Shown here one piece after another: positions 40,834 through 51,400 of a stretch of 64,000 nt of DNA. Source of the DNA: Stenotrophomonas rhizophila (GTDB taxonomy: Bacteria > Pseudomonadota > Gammaproteobacteria > Xanthomonadales > Xanthomonadaceae); NCBI RefSeq assembly GCF_001704155.1, contig NZ_CP016294.1, positions 3,345,501 to 3,409,500 of the forward strand, read 5' to 3'. Below the pieces are notes generated by a model that saw only the letters and a list, made by a program, of their open reading frames with translations, ran no database searches and was not told the DNA's origin. Positions within the stretch are counted from its first letter, which is position 1; every line of letters starts with the position of its first letter. The translations under genes and the position numbers were made by a program.

Positions 40834-40858
40834 GTAGGCGACGACCGTTGGTCGTCGC
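40834..40858 (+). repeat. GTAG-headed palindromic repeat
   Basis: GTAGGCGACGACC GTT GGTCGTCGCC, 6 nt after the mscL stop. Likely 3' end structure of the mscL transcript and a SMAG-class element. Confidence 0.7.
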
Positions 40859-40971
40859 CCTGCCCACCGGTGGAAAACAGCATCCGCCCAACCATGACCT
40901 CCCGCCCATGTGCGGCGCGGGCAGGCTGCTAAGCTCGGGGGCTTCCGCCCTGTTCCCCCGGAGTCCGTCCC

Positions 40972-42393
40972 ATGCGTCGCCGCGTCCTTGCCATCGCATC
41001 TTCCCTCGCCCTGCTGGCCGCCCCGGCGTTCGCGGCGACGGGCACCACCACCCTGCCGCCGAAATCGCTGGCTACCGCTGCTGAACTGCGCGAGCAGGCC
41101 CTGAAGGACGACACCGGCTGGAAGGTGGTCGAATCGCTGACGACCGAGATCGGCCCGCGCATTGCCGGCAGCGAGGCCGACGCCCGCGCGGTGGCCTGGG
41201 CCGAAGCCAAGTTCAAGGCACTGGGCTTTGACAAGGTGTGGAAAGAGCCGGTGACCTTCCCCAAGTGGGAACGCCGCAGTGAACACGCGCAGGTGGTGGG
41301 CAAGCATGCACAGCCGCTGAGCATCACCGCGCTGGGCGGCAGCCCGGGCGGTACGGTCGAGGCCGAGGTGGTGCGCTTCGCTGACCTGGCCGCGCTGCAG
41401 GCCGCGCCGGAAGGCTCGCTCAAGGGCAAGATCGCCTTCGTGGATTACCAGATGACCGCCTACCGCGATGGCCGCGACTACGGCAAGGGCGGCGCGGTGC
41501 GCAGCAAAGGCCCGTCCGAGGCGATCCGCAAGGGTGCGGTGGGCTTTGTGATGCGTTCGGCCGGTACCGATTCGCACCGCGTGCCGCATACCGGCATCAC
41601 CCGCTTCGACGACGGCCTGACCCCGGTGCCGTCGGCGGCGCTGTCGGTGCCCGACGCCAACCAGCTGGCGCGGCTGGTCGCGCTGGGACCGACGAAGCTC
41701 AAGCTCAGCCTGGATTGCGGCTGGGATGGCACCGCCACCTCGTACAACGTGATCGGTGAGATCACCGGGCGCAGCCTGCCCAAGGAAGTGGTGGTCATTG
41801 GTGGCCACCTCGATTCCTGGGACCTGGGCACCGGCGCGATCGACGATGGCGCCGGCGTGGCGCTGACCATGGCCGCCGGCCACCTGATCGGCCAGCTCAA
41901 GCAGGCGCCCAAACGCAGCATCCGCGTGGTGGCGTTCGCCAACGAGGAACAGGGTCTGTACGGCGGCAAGGCCTACGCCGAAGCGCATGCCAAAGACATC
42001 GTGCTGCACCAGCTGGCCGCCGAGAGCGACTTCGGTGCCGGCCGCATCTATGCGTTCAACACCGGTTCGCCGAACCCGGAAGGCTCGCGCGAGGCGACCG
42101 CCCAGATTGCCGACGTGCTCAAGCCGCTGGGCATCGAATACGCCCCGGACAAGGGTGGCCCGGGCCCCGATATCGGCCCGCTTGCCGCCAAGGGCGGCGC
42201 ATGGGCGTGGCTGGCGCAGGACGGAACCGACTACTTCAACCTGCACCACACCGCCGACGACACGCTGGACAAGATCGAACCGGCGGCGCTGGCGCAGAAC
42301 GTGGCGGCGTACACGGTGTTCGCCTACCTGGCGGCCGAAGCCGATGGCAATTTCGGCAGTGAAGCCAAGGCGACCACCCCGCCCAACGAATAA
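40972..42393 (+). CDS. M28-family zinc aminopeptidase, exported
   Basis: 473 aa. Signal peptide MRRRVLAIASSLALLAAPAF, then a PA-domain insertion (about 125-250). The M28 metal site is GGHLDSWDLGTGAIDDGAG (His, Asp), ANEEQGLYGG (Glu pair) and DYFNLHHTADDTLDKI (His). Periplasmic or secreted di-zinc aminopeptidase or carboxypeptidase releasing amino acids. The start is supported by the signal peptide. Single gene. Confidence 0.9.
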   Translation: MRRRVLAIASSLALLAAPAFAATGTTTLPPKSLATAAELREQALKDDTGWKVVESLTTEIGPRIAGSEADARAVAWAEAKFKALGFDKVWKEPVTFPKWERRSEHAQVVGKHAQPLSITALGGSPGGTVEAEVVRFADLAALQAAPEGSLKGKIAFVDYQMTAYRDGRDYGKGGAVRSKGPSEAIRKGAVGFVMRSAGTDSHRVPHTGITRFDDGLTPVPSAALSVPDANQLARLVALGPTKLKLSLDCGWDGTATSYNVIGEITGRSLPKEVVVIGGHLDSWDLGTGAIDDGAGVALTMAAGHLIGQLKQAPKRSIRVVAFANEEQGLYGGKAYAEAHAKDIVLHQLAAESDFGAGRIYAFNTGSPNPEGSREATAQIADVLKPLGIEYAPDKGGPGPDIGPLAAKGGAWAWLAQDGTDYFNLHHTADDTLDKIEPAALAQNVAAYTVFAYLAAEADGNFGSEAKATTPPNE

Positions 42394-42441
42394 GCGGATG
42401 ATGTGGAAACCGGCGGTGTCTGCCGCCGGTTTCCGTTCGGG

Positions 42442-43881
42442 TTACCGCAACCACACCGTGCTGGCCGGCAGCGTGATGTTGTCGGGGCGGTACACCGGGT
42501 CCTTTCCGGCACCGCGTGAGGCCTCGTAATCGCGCAGTGCGGCCAAGGCCGGTTTCTGCAACAGCAGCAGCGCGATGATGTTGAGCCAGGTCATCAGGCC
42601 CACGCCGATATCGCCCAGCGACCACGCTACCGTAGCGCTGTTCAACGCCGAATACAGCATGGCGCCCAGGAAGCCCAGCCGGAACAACGCCATCACCCAC
42701 GGCGAGGTGCGGTTGCGCAGCAGGTAGACCACGTTGGTTTCGGCCGTGTAGTACAGCGCCAGGATGGTGGTGAAGGCGAACGGCAGGATCGCCAGGGCGA
42801 TGAACGAACGCCCGAAGCCCGGCAACGCCGATTCCACCGCCTGCTGCACGAACCGCGGCCCCGCTTCCAGCCCCGGTACGTTGGCCACGATCCACTGCGC
42901 CGGGGCGGCCGGATCATGGACGTTGTAGGTGCCGGCAGACAGGATCAGGAAGGCGGTGGCGCTGCACACCACCATGGTGTCGATGTACACCGAACAGGCC
43001 TGTACCAGCCCCTGCTTCACCGGGTGCGAGACTTCCGCTGCGGCAGCGGGATGCGCACCGCTGCCCATGCCGGCTTCGTTGGACATCACGCCACGGCGCA
43101 CGCCCCACTGGATGGCCGTGCCGATCATGGCGCCGAACGCGGCGTCCTGGCCGAATGCACTGCGCAGGATGATGCTGAACATCTCCGGCACCGCATCCAG
43201 ATTCAGGGCCATCACCACGGCCGCCACCACCAGATAGCCCAGCGCCGTGAACGGCACGATGACCTGGGCCACCTGTGCGATGCGCCGCACGCCGCCGAAG
43301 ATCACCATCGCGACCACCGTGCCGATGCCGGCCGCGGTGACCCAGCCCGGCGCGCCCCATGCCTCGTCCAACGCGCTGACCATCGCGTTGGACTGCGTAC
43401 CGGGCAGCAGCAGCCCGCAGCCGATCACCGTGCTAAGCGCGAACAGCACCGCGTACCAGCGTTTGCCCAGGCCCTTTTCGATGTAGTACGCCGGACCACC
43501 CCGGTACATGCCGTTGCTGTCGCGCTGCTTGTAGATCTGCGCCAGGGTGGATTCGACGAAGGCGCTGGAGGCACCTAGGAAGGCGACGATCCACATCCAG
43601 AAAATCGCACCCGGCCCGCCGTAGGCAATGCCCATCGCCACGCCGGCGATGTTGCCCACGCCGACGCGGCTGGACAGCGACAGGCTCAATGCCTGGAACG
43701 AGGACACGCCCGCCGCCGAACTGCGCCCCTGGAACATCAGCTTGAGCATCTCCGGCAGCCCGCGCAGCTGGATGAAGCGCGTGCGCACGCTGAAGTACAG
43801 GCCCACCAGCAGGCACAGCCCGACCAGCGCCGGACTCCAGACGATGCCCAGCAGGTGGGCGACGATCTCATCGAGGCCCAT
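42442..43881 (-). CDS. Alanine/glycine:cation (AGCS) symporter
   Basis: 479 aa with about ten membrane helices. AGCS signature (SSFQALSLSLSSRVGVGNIA, then GVAMGIAYGGPGAIFWMWIV) and the conserved PAYYIEKGLGKRWYAVLFA and SNEAGMGSGAHPAAAAEVSH. It imports Ala/Gly (or Glu in some members) with Na+ or H+. The ATG at 43881 overlaps the stop of the upstream outer-membrane protein gene (TGATG). A second family member lies at 46256-47773. The downstream gap to 42394 holds only the M28 gene end. Confidence 0.92.
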   Translation of the reverse strand: MGLDEIVAHLLGIVWSPALVGLCLLVGLYFSVRTRFIQLRGLPEMLKLMFQGRSSAAGVSSFQALSLSLSSRVGVGNIAGVAMGIAYGGPGAIFWMWIVAFLGASSAFVESTLAQIYKQRDSNGMYRGGPAYYIEKGLGKRWYAVLFALSTVIGCGLLLPGTQSNAMVSALDEAWGAPGWVTAAGIGTVVAMVIFGGVRRIAQVAQVIVPFTALGYLVVAAVVMALNLDAVPEMFSIILRSAFGQDAAFGAMIGTAIQWGVRRGVMSNEAGMGSGAHPAAAAEVSHPVKQGLVQACSVYIDTMVVCSATAFLILSAGTYNVHDPAAPAQWIVANVPGLEAGPRFVQQAVESALPGFGRSFIALAILPFAFTTILALYYTAETNVVYLLRNRTSPWVMALFRLGFLGAMLYSALNSATVAWSLGDIGVGLMTWLNIIALLLLQKPALAALRDYEASRGAGKDPVYRPDNITLPASTVWLR

Positions 43882-44873
43882 CAGAAGAACATGCCCAGGG
43901 CGACCTGCGGGTTGATGTAGCTGCCGGTATTGCGGCCCGCAACCGTGAACTCCACCCCGGCAATCAGCCCGACGCTGGGACTGAAGTGGTACTGCACCGC
44001 CGGTGCAAGGGTGACGTTGCGGCTGCCGGGGCGACGTTCATCGATGCGCAGCATGGTGCCGTCGGCAGCGGGTGCGTAGCCGCTCAGGTGACGGTCGCTC
44101 TGGCGGCTGACGGCGAACTCGAATACGCCCACCCACTTCGAGTTGAAGCTGTACTCACCGGCCGCGGAAAGGCCGATCAGCGAACCCGGCGCGATGTTGC
44201 CGCGGAAGCCATCCGGGGTGCCGTACACGCTGTGGTCGTTGATCGCCACGCGCGCCGGTGCCGGGCTGGCGCTGAGCTGGCCACGCCAGCGCAGCGGGCG
44301 ACCGTTGGGCAGCCACACCACCTGCTGCATGCCGAGCCCGAAGGTGGTGCGCTGCACGCCGTCGCCCTGGGCGTTGAGCGGGTTGCCATCAATGCGGTCA
44401 TAGCTGCCGGTGGCGTAGCGCTGGCTCAGCGACACCGAAATGGCCGGGCGGGTGCCGTCTTCGTTCGGCGCCTGCAGCAGGTACTGCACCATGGCGGTGG
44501 TATCGCCGGCGCGGAAGCCGCGGCTGCGGTCGCTGCCGGTCTCTGCGCGCGAGGCGCTGAGGTTGACCTGCGCGGTCACGCGCTGACCCAGGCCGTAGGC
44601 GATCGGCACCACGGTCAGCCAGGCGGCGCTGCGGCCGTCGCTGTCATGCCGGCGGCCGTCGCCGTCGAAGTAGCGGTCGCTGTCGATGCGGATCAGGTAC
44701 GGCTCGATGAAGAGATTGCCTTTGGGCATGCCGGCCGGATTGGGGGTGATCAGCGGCCCCATGAAATTGACGCCGTCCAGCGAGTGCTCGGCAGCCTGGG
44801 CGGCAGCAGGCAGCAGGCCGGCGATCAGGGCGAAGGAAATCGGGCGCAGGGAACGCAGCGCATCGAATGTCAT
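43881..44873 (-). CDS. Outer-membrane beta-barrel protein coupled to the AGCS symporter gene
   Basis: 330 aa from MTFDALRSLRPISFALIAGL (signal peptide, cleavage likely after AQA). Alternating amphipathic strands with aromatic girdles and a terminal Phe (VALGMFF) indicate a barrel. The opening LDGVNFMGPLITPNPAGMPK and LTVVPIAYGLGQRVTAQVNL resemble outer-membrane transporter-like proteins of the phenol/MetA-type family. Its stop overlaps the symporter start. A shared role in amino-acid or peptide uptake is suggested by coupling only. The spacer 44874-45429 shows a terminator but no gene. Confidence 0.7.
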   Translation of the reverse strand: MTFDALRSLRPISFALIAGLLPAAAQAAEHSLDGVNFMGPLITPNPAGMPKGNLFIEPYLIRIDSDRYFDGDGRRHDSDGRSAAWLTVVPIAYGLGQRVTAQVNLSASRAETGSDRSRGFRAGDTTAMVQYLLQAPNEDGTRPAISVSLSQRYATGSYDRIDGNPLNAQGDGVQRTTFGLGMQQVVWLPNGRPLRWRGQLSASPAPARVAINDHSVYGTPDGFRGNIAPGSLIGLSAAGEYSFNSKWVGVFEFAVSRQSDRHLSGYAPAADGTMLRIDERRPGSRNVTLAPAVQYHFSPSVGLIAGVEFTVAGRNTGSYINPQVALGMFF

Positions 44874-45176
44874 GGAATGCCTCCTTGGTGACAGAGTGAT
44901 GCGGCAGGCCAATCCGCCGCACCGGCAATCTGCACAGGAAGTCATCTCGGAAAAATCGGTAAATCACGCGAAATTTGCGTTCTGTGCGCGGGCGCACGCA
45001 CGAAAATGCCTATCACGCCAACGGCGTTTTTCAGCGGATGCCCGGCAGGAAACGCGCTTCCGGATTTCCATCACGCGCGGCCCGAAGCGTCACTGCGCGC
45101 ACACGTTGCAAGCCCCCTTGCGCAGGCCCGGAATGTCGCGTTCCGCCCCCGCGCACCGCGAAAGCACATAAAAAAA

Positions 45177-45196
45177 GCCCGGCCAAGCGGCCGGGC
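45177..45196 (-). terminator. Rho-independent terminator downstream of the rRNA methyltransferase gene
   Basis: Stem GCCCGGCC / GGCCGGGC followed by TTTTTTT on the minus strand, about 230 nt after the stop at 45430. The remaining part of the 556-nt spacer 44874-45429 shows nothing else recognisable. Confidence 0.8.
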
Positions 45197-45429
45197 TACC
45201 GGGATTCGTCACACCCCACGCGGTGAGCGCCACGGAACAGACCGTGATCCGGACAACGGCGCCGCACTGGGTGGGTGTCTCTCCTCACCTACACAGTACG
45301 GCGCCGCGTTGCACTGTGACGCAGCAAGAACGCAGCGCACCATGCGAAAAATCCGAATCCACCGTAGGCACGACTCCTTTGGAGAAGTCGATCACATCAC
45401 GCAGGGCAGCGCGCAAGCGTTACCCGAAG

Positions 45430-46263
45430 TTACCGCTGTGCATACCAGTGCGACAGCAACACGGCGGTGGCCGATGCCACGTTGAGGCTTTCCACCGCAC
45501 CACTGCCGGGAATGGATACCTGCAGGTCGCAGGTCTGTGCCAACGCACGGTCCATGCCCTCGCCTTCGGCGCCCATCACATACACCAGCCGCGCCGGCAA
45601 GGTGGCCTTGAACAGATCCGCGCCGCCTTCCACCAGCGTGGCGGCCAGACCGAAGCCGCCGGCACGAAGTGCTTCCATTGCCTGCGGCAGTGCGGGCAGG
45701 CGCACCAGCGGCACCGCTTCGGCGCCGCCTTCAGCAACACGCGCCGCCGCACCGGACAACGCCAGCGTGGAATCGGGCGGCAGCAGCAGCCCGGCCACGC
45801 CGAAGTGCGCCGCCGAACGCAGGATGGCGCCGAAGTTGTGCGGGTTGCCCACGCCATCCAGCCACAGCGCCAGCGCCGGCTTGTCGGCCGGCAGGCCGGC
45901 CAGCCACTCGCCCAGTTCCAGCATCGGGGCGCGCAGCACGTCGGCCACCACGCCTTCGTGGTGGGTGGTGGCGGCGAGCTTGTTGAGGTCACCCTCTTCC
46001 ACCACGCGATAGCCGACGCGGTTGGCCACGCACCACTTCAACAGCGGCTGCAGCCGCGGGATCAGCGCCTCGGCCAGGTACAGCTTGCGCAGCGCCTGCG
46101 GGCGGCGCTCGAACAGCGCCTGCACGGCATTCCAGCCGTACAGGCGCAGCTCATCGTTGCCGCGCCCCGGCGGTGGCGGGGTGCCGCCTTCGCGCGGCGG
46201 CAGCGGGGTGGCCCGCGGCGGTCGCGAGGACGGGCGACGGGCGTTTTTCCAGGGATCATTCAC
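45430..46263 (-). CDS. rlmB: SpoU-family rRNA/tRNA 2'-O-methyltransferase (RlmB-like)
   Basis: 277 aa assuming the GTG at 46263, which overlaps the 3' end of the symporter gene by 8 nt. A Pro/Arg-rich N-terminal tail (about 35 aa) precedes the substrate-binding domain (LRLYGWNAVQALFERRPQAL). The SPOUT knot motifs are present: DGVGNPHNFGAILRSA, MGAEGEGMDRA and IPGSGAVESLNVASATAVLL. RlmB methylates G2251 of 23S rRNA; a tRNA-specific TrmH-type role is the alternative. Confidence 0.85.
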   Translation of the reverse strand: MNDPWKNARRPSSRPPRATPLPPREGGTPPPPGRGNDELRLYGWNAVQALFERRPQALRKLYLAEALIPRLQPLLKWCVANRVGYRVVEEGDLNKLAATTHHEGVVADVLRAPMLELGEWLAGLPADKPALALWLDGVGNPHNFGAILRSAAHFGVAGLLLPPDSTLALSGAAARVAEGGAEAVPLVRLPALPQAMEALRAGGFGLAATLVEGGADLFKATLPARLVYVMGAEGEGMDRALAQTCDLQVSIPGSGAVESLNVASATAVLLSHWYAQR

Positions 46264-47773
46264 TACGGGACTGCTCCAGCTTGCGGTGACGCCAGAAATC
46301 GGCGTTCTTGATGCCCAGGGCATCGGGGTCGAAGGTCGGATCCAGGCCGAGCTTCTTCTGGCGCTCGTAATCGCGCAGGGCGATCAGGGCCGGCTTCTGC
46401 ACGATGAGGATCGCGACGATGTTCAACCACGCCATCAGGCCCACGCCGATGTCGCCCAGCGCCCACGCCATCTTGGCGTTGTGGAAGGCGCCGAACACCA
46501 CCATGCCGATGATGCCCAGGCGCAGCGCCAGCACGGTGAGCGGGCGCTTGCGGTTGTGGTTGAGGTAGCTGAGGTTGGTTTCGGCCATGTAGTAATAGGC
46601 CATGATGGTGGTGAAGGCGAAGAAGAAGATCGCGATGGCCACGAAGCCCGAGCCCCAGCCCGGCAGCACGGTTTCCACCGCAGCCTGTGCGTAGCCCGCG
46701 CCTTCGGCCACACCGGCCAGGCCGGCGAACACCGGCTCGGCGCCCGGCGTGGGCGAGTACACGTTGTAGGTGCCGGCCGCCAGGATCAGGAAGGCGGTGG
46801 CGGTGCACACCATCATGGTGTCGAAGTAGATGGCGAACGCCTGCACGTAGCCCTGCTTGGCCGGGTGCGAAACCTCCGAGGCCGCGGCCGCGTGCGGGCC
46901 GGTACCCTGGCCGGCTTCGTTGGCGTAGATGCCGCGCTTGACGCCCCACTCCACCGCCAGGCCCATCATCGCGCCGAACGCGGCGTGGGCGCCGAAGGCG
47001 CTGCTGAACACGGTACGGAACATGTCCGGCACGCGCTCATAGTTGAGGATCATGATGACGATGGCCATCAGGATGAAGCCGGCGGCCATGAACGGCACCA
47101 CCACTTCTGCGAAATTGGCGATGCGCTTGACGCCGCCGAAGATCACCACGCCCAGCAGCAGGGCGACCACGATGCCGATGCCGAGCTTGAACGCCTGCAC
47201 CGATTCCATGCCCATGAACTGGCCATCCAGCGGTCCGCACAGGGCGCCGCCACGGCAGGAATTGATGATGCTGTCGGCGATCGCATTGGCCTGCACGCCC
47301 GGCATCAGGAAACCGGCAGCAACGATCGTGGCCATGGCGAAGGCCATCGCGTACCACTTCAGGCCCATGGCCTTTTCGATGTAGTACGCCGGGCCACCCC
47401 GGTAGCGGCCGTCGGCATCCTTGGTCTTGTAGATCTGCGCCAGGGTGCACTCGACATACGAGGTGGACGCCCCAAGGAAGCCCATCACCCACATCCAGAA
47501 GATCGCACCGGGGCCACCGAAGGCGATGGCGGTGGCCACGCCGGCGATGTTGCCGATGCCCATGCGGCCGGCCATGGACATGGCCAACGCCTGGAACGAG
47601 GACACGCCGGCGTCGGACTTTTCGCCCTGCACGGTGAGCCGGCACATTTCGAAGAAGCCACGCAGCTGCATGAAGCGGGTGCGCACGCTGAAGAACAGGC
47701 CGGCCGCCAGGCACAGGAAGATCAATGCCTTGCTCCAGATGATGCCATTGATGAATTCAACTACTGCTTCCAC
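46256..47773 (-). CDS. Second AGCS-family amino acid:cation symporter
   Basis: 505 aa, about ten helices. Same signatures as the copy at 42442 (SSFQALAMSMAGRMGIGNIA, PAYYIEKAMGLKWYAMAFA, ANEAGQGTGPHAAAASEVSH) with an additional 25-residue loop around CRGGALCGPLDGQFMG. The start MEAVVEFINGIIWSKALIFL is unambiguous. Co-transcribed with the methyltransferase gene downstream. Substrate probably alanine, glycine or a related small amino acid. Confidence 0.92.
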   Translation of the reverse strand: MEAVVEFINGIIWSKALIFLCLAAGLFFSVRTRFMQLRGFFEMCRLTVQGEKSDAGVSSFQALAMSMAGRMGIGNIAGVATAIAFGGPGAIFWMWVMGFLGASTSYVECTLAQIYKTKDADGRYRGGPAYYIEKAMGLKWYAMAFAMATIVAAGFLMPGVQANAIADSIINSCRGGALCGPLDGQFMGMESVQAFKLGIGIVVALLLGVVIFGGVKRIANFAEVVVPFMAAGFILMAIVIMILNYERVPDMFRTVFSSAFGAHAAFGAMMGLAVEWGVKRGIYANEAGQGTGPHAAAASEVSHPAKQGYVQAFAIYFDTMMVCTATAFLILAAGTYNVYSPTPGAEPVFAGLAGVAEGAGYAQAAVETVLPGWGSGFVAIAIFFFAFTTIMAYYYMAETNLSYLNHNRKRPLTVLALRLGIIGMVVFGAFHNAKMAWALGDIGVGLMAWLNIVAILIVQKPALIALRDYERQKKLGLDPTFDPDALGIKNADFWRHRKLEQSRSE

Positions 47774-47869
47774 GCGCTCTCTCCAGTCGGCGGAAAATGA
47801 AGGACGTCCCGTCGGCTGGAAGGGACCGGTCGATTCTCCATCATCGAGCGCCAGCCCGATAGGGCCGAT

Positions 47870-48408
47870 TTACGGGGTGCGGACCCTGGCAAACCGCCGC
47901 AGGTCGTGCAGCCGGCCGCGCTTGAACACGGCGCAGCGGGCCGTTCCTTCTTCCTGGAACCCGTTGCCGAGCAGCACGCGGGCCGATCCTTCGTTGAAAT
48001 CCAGCACTTCGGCCTGCAGCCTGAACAGGCGCAGCTCGTCCATCACCCAGGGGCGAACAGGCCCACCACGCGGGTCATCCAGCCCTGCCCCCAGTATGCG
48101 CGACCCAACCAGTAGCCCAGTTCGGCGGTGTGCCCACGTTCGGCGACGCCCGGTTGGGCGCCGATGCTGCCGCAGGCCGCGCCGTCGATCTCGATGGCCA
48201 GGTTGAGCGTCTCCGGGGCGAGGATCCGGCCGCCGAGGAAGGCCTCGCCGTCTTCCCGGGTGTACGGGAACGGGAAGCGATCACGCAGCCCGCGCGAGAC
48301 CGCCTCGTCGTTGGCGTGCCGCAGCAGGGCCTCCAGATCGTCGCTGCGCCAGGGGCGCAGCACGAATCCGTCGCCTTCCAGCCGCAGCGGGCGGTCAGGC
48401 ATGGCCAC
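47870..48408 (-). pseudogene. GNAT-family N-acetyltransferase gene with a one-base frameshift
   Basis: The frame from 48408 gives MPDRPLRLEGDGFVLRPWRS, then ELGYWLGRAYWGQGWMTRVV, the acetyl-CoA-binding half of a RimJ-type GNAT domain. It stops at 48043 after GLFAPG. Adding one C to the four-C run near 48050 restores WVMDELRLFRLQAEVLDFNE, then GSARVLLGNGFQEEG and CAVFKRGRLHDLRRFARV, ending at 47870. The full gene would be 179 aa, normal for the family. It is either a real inactivating deletion or a sequencing error. It overlaps the end of the RND gene start region by 14 nt. Confidence 0.75.
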
Positions 48409-51400
48409 CGACCGACGGGGTGTCGGCTTCCTGCTTTTCCAGCTCGCGGGCCACGGCTTCGGGCGAGCGCGTGTACGGCGCCAGCAGCGAATAGAACGCC
48501 GGGACCACGAACAACGACAGGAAGGTAGAGACGGTGACGCCGAAGATCACGACGATGCCGATCGTTCCGCGGCTTGCCGAACCCGGGCCGCCGGCGACCA
48601 CCAGCGGGATGGCACCGACCACGGTGGCGATGGAGGTCATCAGGATCGGACGCAGGCGCACCATGGCCGATTCGACGATGGCGCGGTGCACGTCACGCCC
48701 TTCGTCGCGCAGCTGGTTGGCGAATTCGACGATCAGGATGCCGTTCTTCGCCGCCAGGCCGACCAGCATCACGATGCCGATCTGGCTGAACAGGTTGATG
48801 GTGCCCCCGCTCACGTACAGGCCCAGCAGGGCGCCGAGCACGCCCAGCGGCACGGTGAGCATGATCACCAGCGGGTGGATGAAGCTTTCGAACTGCGCGG
48901 CCAGCACCAGGTACACCACCAGCAGCGCCATGGCGAAGGTGAGCAGCACCGCGCTGCCAGCGTTCTGGTATTCGCGCGATTCTCCCTTCCAGTCGATCTG
49001 CGCGTGCTGCGGCAGTTCTTCGCGTGCGGTCTGCTGCGCCCAGGCGATGGCCTCGCCGAGCGGGTAACCCGGGGCCAGCCCGGCGGTGATGGTGATTGCG
49101 CGCAGGCGGTTGAAGCGGTTGAGATTGCCCGCTTCGGCCACTTCGCTGAGCGTGACCAGGTTGGACAGCGGCACCAGTTCGCCATTGGTGGCGCGCACGC
49201 GGATGGCGGCCAGGTCGTCGGGCGAGGCACGGCCTTCGCGGCCGGCCTGGACCAGCACGTCGTACTCTTCGCCGTTGTCGACAAAGGTGGTGACGCGGCG
49301 CGAACCCATCATGGTCTCCAGCGCCGACCCAATGGCGGTGACCGAGACGCCCAGGTCGGCCGCACGCTGGCGGTCGATGTTCACCCGCATCTGCGGCCGG
49401 GTTTCCTTGTAATCCGAATCCGGGCCGACCAGGCCGGGGTTGTCGGCCATGCGTTCGAGCATGCGGTCGCGCCACTGCGCGATTTCAGCGTATTCGGGGC
49501 CCCCAAGCACGATCTGGAACGGCTGGCCCTGGCTGCGGACCAGCCCGCCGCCGACCTGGGTGCGCACGCGCACGCCGCGGATGCCGTCGAGGTCCTTCTG
49601 CAGTTCGGCGGCCACGTCGGGGGTGGCGGTGGAACGTTCGCGCCACGGCTGCAGGAACACGCTGATGCGGCCGGTGTGCATTTCCTCACTGGCCCCGAAG
49701 CCGCCGGGCACGCGCGGGTTGGCGCGCACGATGGGCTTGTCCGCGCCGACGTACCCGGCCACGACCTTCTCCACTTCCTGCACCTGACCCACGGTGTAGT
49801 CGTAGCCGGCGCCCTCGGGGCCGTCGATCATGATCTGGAACGAACCGCGGTCTTCGGCCGGGGCCAGTTCGGACGGCAGCAGCTTGAGCAGCAGTGCGCT
49901 GGCGGCGAGCGACAGCAGCATCACCACGACGTAGATCCAGATCTTGCCGACGTGGGCGTCGAGCACGCGCCCGTAGGATGCCGAGACGCGGTCGAGGTTG
50001 CGGTTGATGAAACCGTGCAGGCCCTTGGGCGGCTGGCCGGTGTGCGGCTTGAGCAGCTTGGAGGCCATCATCGGGGTAAGGGTGAGCGACACGAACGCCG
50101 ACAGCGCCACGGCGGCGGCCAGGGCCACGGCCAGTTCGCGGAACAGGCGGCCGGTGTTGCCTTCGAGGAAACCGACCGGCAGGAACACGGCAACCAGCAC
50201 GGCGGTGGTGGCGATGACTGCGAAGGCCACCTGCGCGGTACCACGCTTGGATGCCACCAGCGGTGGCTCGCCCAGGTCGATGCGGCGCTGCACGTTCTCG
50301 ACCACGACGATGGCATCGTCCACCACCAGGCCGATACACAGCACCAGTGCGAGCAGGGTCAACAGGTTGATCGAGAAGCCGAACGCATACAGGGCGATGA
50401 AGGCGGCCACCAGGCACACCGGCACGGTCACGGCGGGAATCAACGCGGCGCGGAAGCTGCCGAGGAACAGCCAGATCACCACCAGCACCAGCAGCATGGC
50501 TTCGACCAGCGTGGCGTAGACGCGGTCCACCGCCGCTTCGATGAAGGTGGTGTTGTCGAAGGCCACGAAGATGTGGGTGCCTTCGGGCAGGGTCTGGCCG
50601 ACGCGCTCGGCTTCGGCGCGCGCGGTGCGGGCCACGTCCAGCGAGTTGGCGGTGGAGGTCTTGACGATGCCCAAGCCGATGCCGGGCTCGCCGTTGCTGC
50701 GGTAGTAGGCGCGGCGTTCGGACGAGGCCAGTTCGATCTTTGCGACGTCGCCCATGCGCACCACGTAGCCATCAGCGCCCTTGCCGAGCGGGATGGTGGC
50801 GAAGTCTTCCGGCTTTACGTAGTTGCGCTCCACGCGCAGGGTGAAATCGCGGTCGGCCGATTCGATGCGGCCGGCCGGCAGCTCGACGTTCTCGTTGCGC
50901 AGTGCGGTTTCCACGTCGCCCACGGTCAGGCCGCGCGCGGCGAGCTGGTCGCGGTCGAGCCAGATGCGCATGGCATAGCGCTGGCGCCCGCCGATGCGGA
51001 CCTGGGCCACGCCATCCAGGCTGGAGAAGCGGTCGACCACGTAGCGGTCGGCGTAGTCGCTCAGCTCCAGCGTGTTCATGCTGGAAGAGGTCATGTTGAA
51101 CCAGATGATCGGGTCGGCGTCGCTCTCGACCTTGGCGATTTCCGGCGGGCGCGCCTCTTCGGGCATGCGGTCGGCGACGCGGCTGACGGCGTCGCGCACG
51201 TCATTGGCGGCCGCTTCGATATCGCGGTTGGAGGTGAATTCGATGCTGACCTGGGCGCGGCCGTTGGAGCTGCGCGCGTTGATGGTGTCGATGCCTTCGA
51301 TGCCGGCCAGGGCGTCTTCCAGCACCTGGGTGATGCGGCTTTCGATGACGGCCGCCGAGGCACCGGTGTAATCGACGGAGACCGAAACGATCGGCGGGTC

